Positions 59,040 through 64,000 of a stretch of 64,000 nt of DNA are shown piece by piece. The number at the start of each line of letters is the position of its first letter. Position 1 is the stretch's first letter. Under the pieces are notes generated by a model. The model was not told the origin of the DNA and ran no database searches. It saw nothing but the letters and a program-made list of their open reading frames with translations. A program made the translations under genes and the position numbers. Location of the stretch: positions 64,001-128,000 of the forward strand of contig JAFLBJ010000002.1 of the NCBI GenBank assembly GCA_017303415.1, given 5' to 3'. Source of the DNA: Chitinophagales bacterium (GTDB lineage Bacteria > Bacteroidota > Bacteroidia > Chitinophagales > Chitinophagaceae).

Positions 59040-60683
59040 TCATTTATAAATATCGTCTTTATTGCTTATTTCAAAATGATTAAACCTTGCTTTATTGGTA
59101 GAGGGTTCACCATTCGAGGTCGTATAAAGAGCGTACAGACAACCCACAAACCCGCCAGCCGTTTTGGTGCTCAGTTCACGGGCATCCACGTTGTCCAACA
59201 AAGTGATCCATTTGTTTTTCTTCACTGCGTAGGAAAATGCATACCGATCACTGTTGGCCGTAATACGGAAACCAATCTCTTTTCCTGCCTTTACTTTTAC
59301 CGGAGCGGAGCTGACCAATTCTTTTCCTTTAAACAATTGCACCATTGTATTTCCTTCCTTGACGGAAAGACAGATATAATAGTACGCTTTTTCGTTTTGA
59401 AATAACAGGAGCCCGGCTTTTTCCTTGTCGCTGGTGGGATTGAACTTCATCCAGGTCGTCGCTTCCCCTTTGAGATGGGGTTGATGAAAACCGATAAAGG
59501 AAGGATTGGCCTTGTCCTCACAGGTTTCTGATCGGGTATTCAGGGTAAGATAACCTGGATTTTCAGTCAAACTATACCAGCTACTCCGTGGGGTACGCAG
59601 AAAACGGTAGCGGATATTCAATACAGGGTCACTAAACCCATCCTTAAAATGATAATTGCCGTTAAAGCCCGCAGTCTTAGTATCTTTTATACCGGCGATG
59701 GGGTATTGATATTTCACCGTTTCCCCACCCAGGTCAAACACCGGCCAACCGGTTTCCCAACTTACCGGGGCGATAAAGGTTTCGCGGCCTGTATTGTAGT
59801 GATCGCCATCATACGGTCGGCAACCCAGAAATACACCCCACCATTTTCCATCGGGCCCTTCAACCAGGTCGGCATGACCGGTAGTGGTGATGGGATCTTT
59901 ACGGGTGGGATCCAAATGGCGTTGTGTCAGAATGGGATTTTTTTCATAGGTAACAAATGGCCCTTCGGGCGATTTGCTGCGAAACACCACCTCAGAGTGA
60001 TTATAACCTGTTCCTCCCTCGGCGCAAATGAGAAAATACCAATCATCTTTTTTCAGGATATGCGGCCCTTCGATCCAAACAGGTTTCTTGGCCATATCTG
60101 TTCCACCGTTAATGAGAATTCTCTCTTCCCCTGTGACCTGAAGTTTGACCGGGTCAAAAGCGTATTGCCGGATCGTACGGTGGCCATTATGCAGAGAAAT
60201 ATTATCGGGTGGAATGCTGTTGTAAACGATCCAGGCCTTGTCGCCTTCAAAATAAAGGGAAGGGTCGATCCCATTGACCTGCGGCAATTTAACCGGTTGG
60301 CTCCAGGGACCTTTGGGGTCCTTGGCCGTGATCACAAAATTTCCAAGGCTACCCACCTCGGTACAAACGATATAGAAAAGTCCATTATGATAACTGATCG
60401 CCGGTGCATAGAGTCCACCGGAAATGCGGGCATTATCAAGGTTCAATTGCTCGGGTCTGTCCAACGCATAACCGATCTGTTGCCAGTTCACCAGGTCTTT
60501 GCTGTGAAATAATGGTAATCCCGGGAAATAGGCAAAGGAGGAATTGACAATGTAATAATCATTTCCGGCGCGACAGATACTTGGATCCGGATAGAATCCG
60601 GCGAGAATAGGATTTTGAACATATTGAGCCTGGGTCAGCAGACCTTGGGCCATCAACAGGATGGCAAGGACGATTCTTTTCAT
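59040..60683 (-). CDS. glycoside hydrolase family 43 (beta-xylosidase/arabinofuranosidase)
   Basis: 547 residues with a signal peptide (ILLMAQGLLTQAQ). The five-bladed propeller shows FYPDPSICRAG with the base Asp33, VNGIDPSLYF with Asp140 and WIEGPHIL with the acid Glu205. The C-terminal 200 residues are a beta-sandwich (LKGEATTWMKFNPTSDKEKA, then FGVGYQFII-like strands) typical of GH43 subfamilies acting on xylan. It should release xylose or arabinose from oligomers made by the GH10 enzyme, whose gene lies 32 bp upstream; the esterase gene is 16 bp downstream. Confidence 0.92.
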   Translation of the reverse strand: MKRIVLAILLMAQGLLTQAQYVQNPILAGFYPDPSICRAGNDYYIVNSSFAYFPGLPLFHSKDLVNWQQIGYALDRPEQLNLDNARISGGLYAPAISYHNGLFYIVCTEVGSLGNFVITAKDPKGPWSQPVKLPQVNGIDPSLYFEGDKAWIVYNSIPPDNISLHNGHRTIRQYAFDPVKLQVTGEERILINGGTDMAKKPVWIEGPHILKKDDWYFLICAEGGTGYNHSEVVFRSKSPEGPFVTYEKNPILTQRHLDPTRKDPITTTGHADLVEGPDGKWWGVFLGCRPYDGDHYNTGRETFIAPVSWETGWPVFDLGGETVKYQYPIAGIKDTKTAGFNGNYHFKDGFSDPVLNIRYRFLRTPRSSWYSLTENPGYLTLNTRSETCEDKANPSFIGFHQPHLKGEATTWMKFNPTSDKEKAGLLLFQNEKAYYYICLSVKEGNTMVQLFKGKELVSSAPVKVKAGKEIGFRITANSDRYAFSYAVKKNKWITLLDNVDARELSTKTAGGFVGCLYALYTTSNGEPSTNKARFNHFEISNKDDIYK

Positions 60684-60715
60684 GCGTATTTAATTGTTAT
60701 TGCAGTTTTTTTTAC

Positions 60716-61861
60716 TTAGAAACCTCGAAGTGACTTGGACGATTTTTCTCCCACTTCCACTACGGCTTTGAAAGCCGGTTTGGGTTGGCCCTTTCTGTCA
60801 AATAATAAGGGGTGATTGGTCCGTCCTCTCACAGGCCAGCCATTCAGCCAGCTTTGACCATCATGTACGCCCCAGAAAGTGACACGTTCAATTTTATCCC
60901 GGTGTTTCAGGAACAGTTGAAAAAGCTGGGCATAATCTTTGGCCAATTGTTGCTGTACGCTATCCGGTAAACCATTTACATAGGGGTTGAGCGAAGGGTC
61001 CTGCTGCATACGCTGGCTTACATCAGCTCCCTGAAAATTCCGGGGAAGCACTTCGATGTCCAGTTCCGTAAAGGATACTTTAATACCCAATGCCGCATAT
61101 TCAAGAATACTTTCTTCGATGTCTTTAAAAGGAACACGGCCTACATGCCAGTGACCTTGTATACCCACACCATCTATACGGACACCCGCGGCCTGAATTT
61201 TTTTGATGATCGTGATACAGCCGGCACGTTTGGCAGGTTGTTCATTATTATAATCGTTGTAGAGAAGGGCTGAACGGGGCGAGGCAGCCTGTGCCAGGCG
61301 GAAAGCCTCGGTCACAAAATCAGGCCCCAGCTTTTGTAAGAAGGGTGAATTACGCATGGTGCCATCTTCATTCAGTGCTTCATTGACCACATCCCAGCTC
61401 AATACTTTACCATCATAGCGTGATGCCACCGTTTTGATATGCTCGGTGAAGAAGGTGCGGAAAGAATCCACATTTTGCATGCGACGGGCAAATGCCGGCA
61501 TCTGGCTATGCCAGACCAGGGTATGTCCATTGATGCCGATCCCGTGCTTGTTTCCATATTCAACGATCTTATCGGCCATCGTAAAATCATATTTATCCCA
61601 TTGGGGATGGATCACCTCTGCCTTCATGATATTCTCCGGGGTAACCACATTGAATTGTTGAGGGATCAGGTTGACCGATATTGTATCTTTTTCTTCGATC
61701 TGCCAATTGTTCAAGGCGGCGCCGATCTTGAAATCGTCCTTGTATATTTCTTTTAGCGAAGGAAGTTGATTGCCGGCTGCATTCTTTTTAGACGAGGAAC
61801 AAGACATCAACCCGGTGAGGGTAACGAGGCAGCATACAACAAAAAGCGAATTAATTTTCAT
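60716..61861 (-). CDS. endo-1,4-beta-xylanase, GH10 lipoprotein
   Basis: 381 residues. The lipobox LTGLMSCSSS (Cys21) anchors it to a membrane, probably facing outward. The catalytic residues are clear: acid/base Glu161 in WDVVNEALN and nucleophile Glu266 in SFTELDIEVL; HTLVWHSQMP, NDYNNEQPA and WHVGRV (substrate contacts) are intact. It cuts the xylan backbone into oligosaccharides. Upstream is GH115 (12 bp), downstream GH43 (32 bp). Length is normal with no carbohydrate-binding module. Confidence 0.95.
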   Translation of the reverse strand: MKINSLFVVCCLVTLTGLMSCSSSKKNAAGNQLPSLKEIYKDDFKIGAALNNWQIEEKDTISVNLIPQQFNVVTPENIMKAEVIHPQWDKYDFTMADKIVEYGNKHGIGINGHTLVWHSQMPAFARRMQNVDSFRTFFTEHIKTVASRYDGKVLSWDVVNEALNEDGTMRNSPFLQKLGPDFVTEAFRLAQAASPRSALLYNDYNNEQPAKRAGCITIIKKIQAAGVRIDGVGIQGHWHVGRVPFKDIEESILEYAALGIKVSFTELDIEVLPRNFQGADVSQRMQQDPSLNPYVNGLPDSVQQQLAKDYAQLFQLFLKHRDKIERVTFWGVHDGQSWLNGWPVRGRTNHPLLFDRKGQPKPAFKAVVEVGEKSSKSLRGF

Positions 61862-61873
61862 GCCAGTATAGTT

Positions 61874-64000
61874 TTATTGTGGATTTGTAGTTTCGGGGGG
61901 ACCAAGAAAACTGGGTTTGAGTTTACCGAGGTCCAGCACAAGTTTTTGGAGTACTACACCCGGGTCAACACGCCAGATACGGATCTTATGTTTTCCCGGT
62001 TGGGTTAAAAAGTGACGGCTGGAACGGATAATGATGCTTTCGCCCACCCATTTGTTCCAGATACCGCGGTCGCTCGTTTTGTCTTCTTTATTCAGACTGA
62101 TAATCTGTGGCGTTTCCCCATCGATGGAAACCGCATAGCGGGTGCCTGTTTCCATATTGTGAAAATTAAGCACCGGTGTGAAGTAGGCATAGAGGGTTAC
62201 CGAATCCTTGCCTACGGTATAGATATCATATTCCAGACAGGGTGAGCCTTGTCCCGGCGTGGAAGCTGGTGCAGTGACAGGAAATGCAGTGACCGCATTT
62301 CCTGTTCTTCCATGATCGGGAAGTTTTACCCATTTGATCTCTTTGGTTTCAATCGCCCGGCTATAGTTTGTTGCCTCGATCGAGATACCGATATTTCTGT
62401 CTTCATGAAATACAGGGCCTTTATTTCCTTTTACAAGCGCAGGTCTGTTCACACGTGGTGTAGTGGCTCCATGTTGAATGGAATCTTCCGACAGCAGGGT
62501 CATCGCTGGCATTTTCTGTACGGGGGGTTGTTGCCAATAAGTGTACCCGATATGGGTTTGGCTCATCATATGGTTCCATTTCCCGTTACCCAATTCATGG
62601 TATTGCCGCGTGATGAGTGAGTCATTCAAATAATGATCTTTTACCCTGGCGGCATAGGTATTTGTTTCAGGAAGTTTTAGCGCATAGGCCTGTTTATATA
62701 AGGCATGATTGTAGTACATTTCATAGAGGTTCGAGCAGGCCAGCACGGGATGGAGTACCAATTGAAAATAGGCATCATGGTATTCGGCCGGTAATTTAGT
62801 GGCAATGGATTTGGCGCGTTCCCGCAGATCGGTGTATTCTTTTACCACCCTTGGCCATTCGTCATAGTTGAAACTATACGTGTCTGCATCGAGCAACTCT
62901 GGTTTGCGACGGCCATTATACTTGGCATAAAGGGATAGGATGGACGCTATCTCATTGGCATAGGTTTTTCCAAACTGATCAGCCGCCCATTTTCGGGTGA
63001 AGGCCTGAATATCGGTCGCCTTTATTTTTTCCGGATTCCAGGCATAGGTAATAAAGAAGGAGATCGGGAGTTCCATAGGTTTGATATCACCCACATTCAC
63101 GATCCAGATCTGACGCACATCATATTCCCAGGCCAGGTTCATCTGTTGCCAGATCTTCGGGAGTGGATTTGTATTCACCCATTTGTAATTGCGGGGGCCG
63201 CCTACATAATCAAAGTGATAATAAATGCCATATCCACCGGTGCGGGGCTTATCCTCTCGTTTGGGAAGTTTGCGCAGGTTACCCCAGTTATCATCACATA
63301 ATAATAAGGTTACATCATCCGGTACCCGCATGCCTTTGTCATAATAATCCTGTACTTCTTTATAGAGTGCCCAAAGCTGTGGCGTTTTTGCAGCAGGTTG
63401 GCCGGTTACGTCGGCAATGATCTCGCGCTGGTCTTTTACAATTCGCTCCAGCAGGGAAGTGGCGGTTTCGCGTGACATTGGCATATCTCCATCGCCCCGC
63501 ATGCCCACACTCACGATCTTTTCGTTGGTAGCCCTCTTCATGCCCTCGCGCCAAAAGGCTTTTAACAATACTTCATTGCTATCATAGTTCCATTTGCCTT
63601 TGCCATATCGTCTCCACTCATCATGGGCGCGCATCAATGGTTCATGATGCGAGGTGCCGATCACGATCCCGTATTTTTCTGCAGAACGGATATTGAGTGA
63701 GTCATCATCATAAAAGGCATTGCCCCACATGGCGGGCCAGATATAATTTCCTTTCAGGCGAAGGATGAGTTCAAACACCTTTTCATAGAACAGGTGGTTA
63801 AAGCCGCCGAATTTTTCCCTCGACCAGTTTGACAGGGCAGGGGCTTCGTCATTGATAAATATGCCGCGGTATTTTACCCGGGGATGATCGGCAAGTAAAA
63901 AATTCCTTTTGATCCGGAGCTGGGCCTGTTTTTTTACCGGCACATCGGCCCACCAATTCCAGGGAGACACTCCGATCTGTGTGGAAAATTCGGCTACACC
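61874..64000 (-). CDS. GH115 xylan alpha-1,2-glucuronidase, N-terminus beyond the window edge
   Basis: The frame stays open to base 64000, so the start lies outside; 708 residues are visible. Reading from the edge, GVAEFSTQIGVSPWNWWADV and VKYRGIFINDEAPAL match the GH115 core. GNYIWPAMWGNAFYDDDSL, GTSHHEPLMRAHDEWRRYG, SVGMRGDGDMPM and LLCDDNWGNLR are the active-site segments. From about residue 480 a C-terminal beta-sandwich follows. GH115 removes (4-O-methyl-)glucuronic acid from internal and terminal xylose units. It is the first visible gene of the xylan operon; upstream genes (SusC/D, regulator) may lie beyond the edge. Confidence 0.95.
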   Translation of the reverse strand, partial: GVAEFSTQIGVSPWNWWADVPVKKQAQLRIKRNFLLADHPRVKYRGIFINDEAPALSNWSREKFGGFNHLFYEKVFELILRLKGNYIWPAMWGNAFYDDDSLNIRSAEKYGIVIGTSHHEPLMRAHDEWRRYGKGKWNYDSNEVLLKAFWREGMKRATNEKIVSVGMRGDGDMPMSRETATSLLERIVKDQREIIADVTGQPAAKTPQLWALYKEVQDYYDKGMRVPDDVTLLLCDDNWGNLRKLPKREDKPRTGGYGIYYHFDYVGGPRNYKWVNTNPLPKIWQQMNLAWEYDVRQIWIVNVGDIKPMELPISFFITYAWNPEKIKATDIQAFTRKWAADQFGKTYANEIASILSLYAKYNGRRKPELLDADTYSFNYDEWPRVVKEYTDLRERAKSIATKLPAEYHDAYFQLVLHPVLACSNLYEMYYNHALYKQAYALKLPETNTYAARVKDHYLNDSLITRQYHELGNGKWNHMMSQTHIGYTYWQQPPVQKMPAMTLLSEDSIQHGATTPRVNRPALVKGNKGPVFHEDRNIGISIEATNYSRAIETKEIKWVKLPDHGRTGNAVTAFPVTAPASTPGQGSPCLEYDIYTVGKDSVTLYAYFTPVLNFHNMETGTRYAVSIDGETPQIISLNKEDKTSDRGIWNKWVGESIIIRSSRHFLTQPGKHKIRIWRVDPGVVLQKLVLDLGKLKPSFLGPPETTNPQ

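Overview
The window is chromosomal DNA from a Bacteroidota bacterium, most likely a member of the Chitinophagaceae or a close relative. The evidence is family content (DUF4293, DUF6427-like membrane protein, PorT-type barrel, short Crp/Fnr regulators, SGNH, GH115 and CE15 xylan enzymes), the near absence of Shine-Dalgarno sequences, and promoters of the Bacteroidota form TTG-N18..21-TAnnTTTG, seen ahead of uvrA, kup, the tRNA pair and a small secreted protein. I see no phage, transposase, CRISPR array or rRNA.

Layout. 1-3126: a leftward pair of sugar-polymer genes (esterase cut by the window edge, GH3 glycosidase). 3197-14185: a Crp-like regulator, two S66 LD-carboxypeptidases flanking formate-tetrahydrofolate ligase, OxyR, two paralogous alpha/beta hydrolases around a lipoprotein, and a Kup potassium transporter. 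14431-28884: housekeeping genes (purQ, DsbD-type thiol proteins, ECF sigma factor, uvrA, glyA, a sugar nucleotidyltransferase, a flavin oxidoreductase). 28991-38194: coiled-coil protein, a NatAB-like ABC exporter, FAD enzyme, barrel protein, a split 5'-nucleotidase and dnaA, followed by tRNA-Ser(GCT) and tRNA-Pro(TGG). 38652-53180: a dense set of small stress and envelope genes (Csp-like copper protein, KGG protein, YihY, DUF2383, YciE, DUF4142, DUF1328, YtxH, holin-like, AI-2E) around a histidine kinase, a receiver protein and an NtrC-type sigma-54 activator. Sigma-54-like promoter sequences precede several of them, so this looks like one regulon. 54962-64000: a leftward glucuronoxylan operon, GH115, GH10, GH43, acetylesterase, CE4-CE15 fusion.

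The most unusual content is between genes. About eleven loci hold inverted repeats whose two arms are runs of short degenerate words, often exactly 7 bp (GTGAGAC, TTGGATG, GACAGAT, GACGGAT), and each abuts the stop codon of at least one gene or the 3' end of a tRNA. One type, built of TTCGTGTCC-like words around a fixed hairpin (CCTACGC, 7-nt loop, GCGTAGG), occurs alone at 7711 and 38539. At 53256-54920 it forms a seven-unit tandem array with a strict 193-194 bp period, and a GxxExxY-family protein gene with a PD-(D/E)XK-like motif sits inside one spacer. This array and its gene are my best candidate for an undescribed system.
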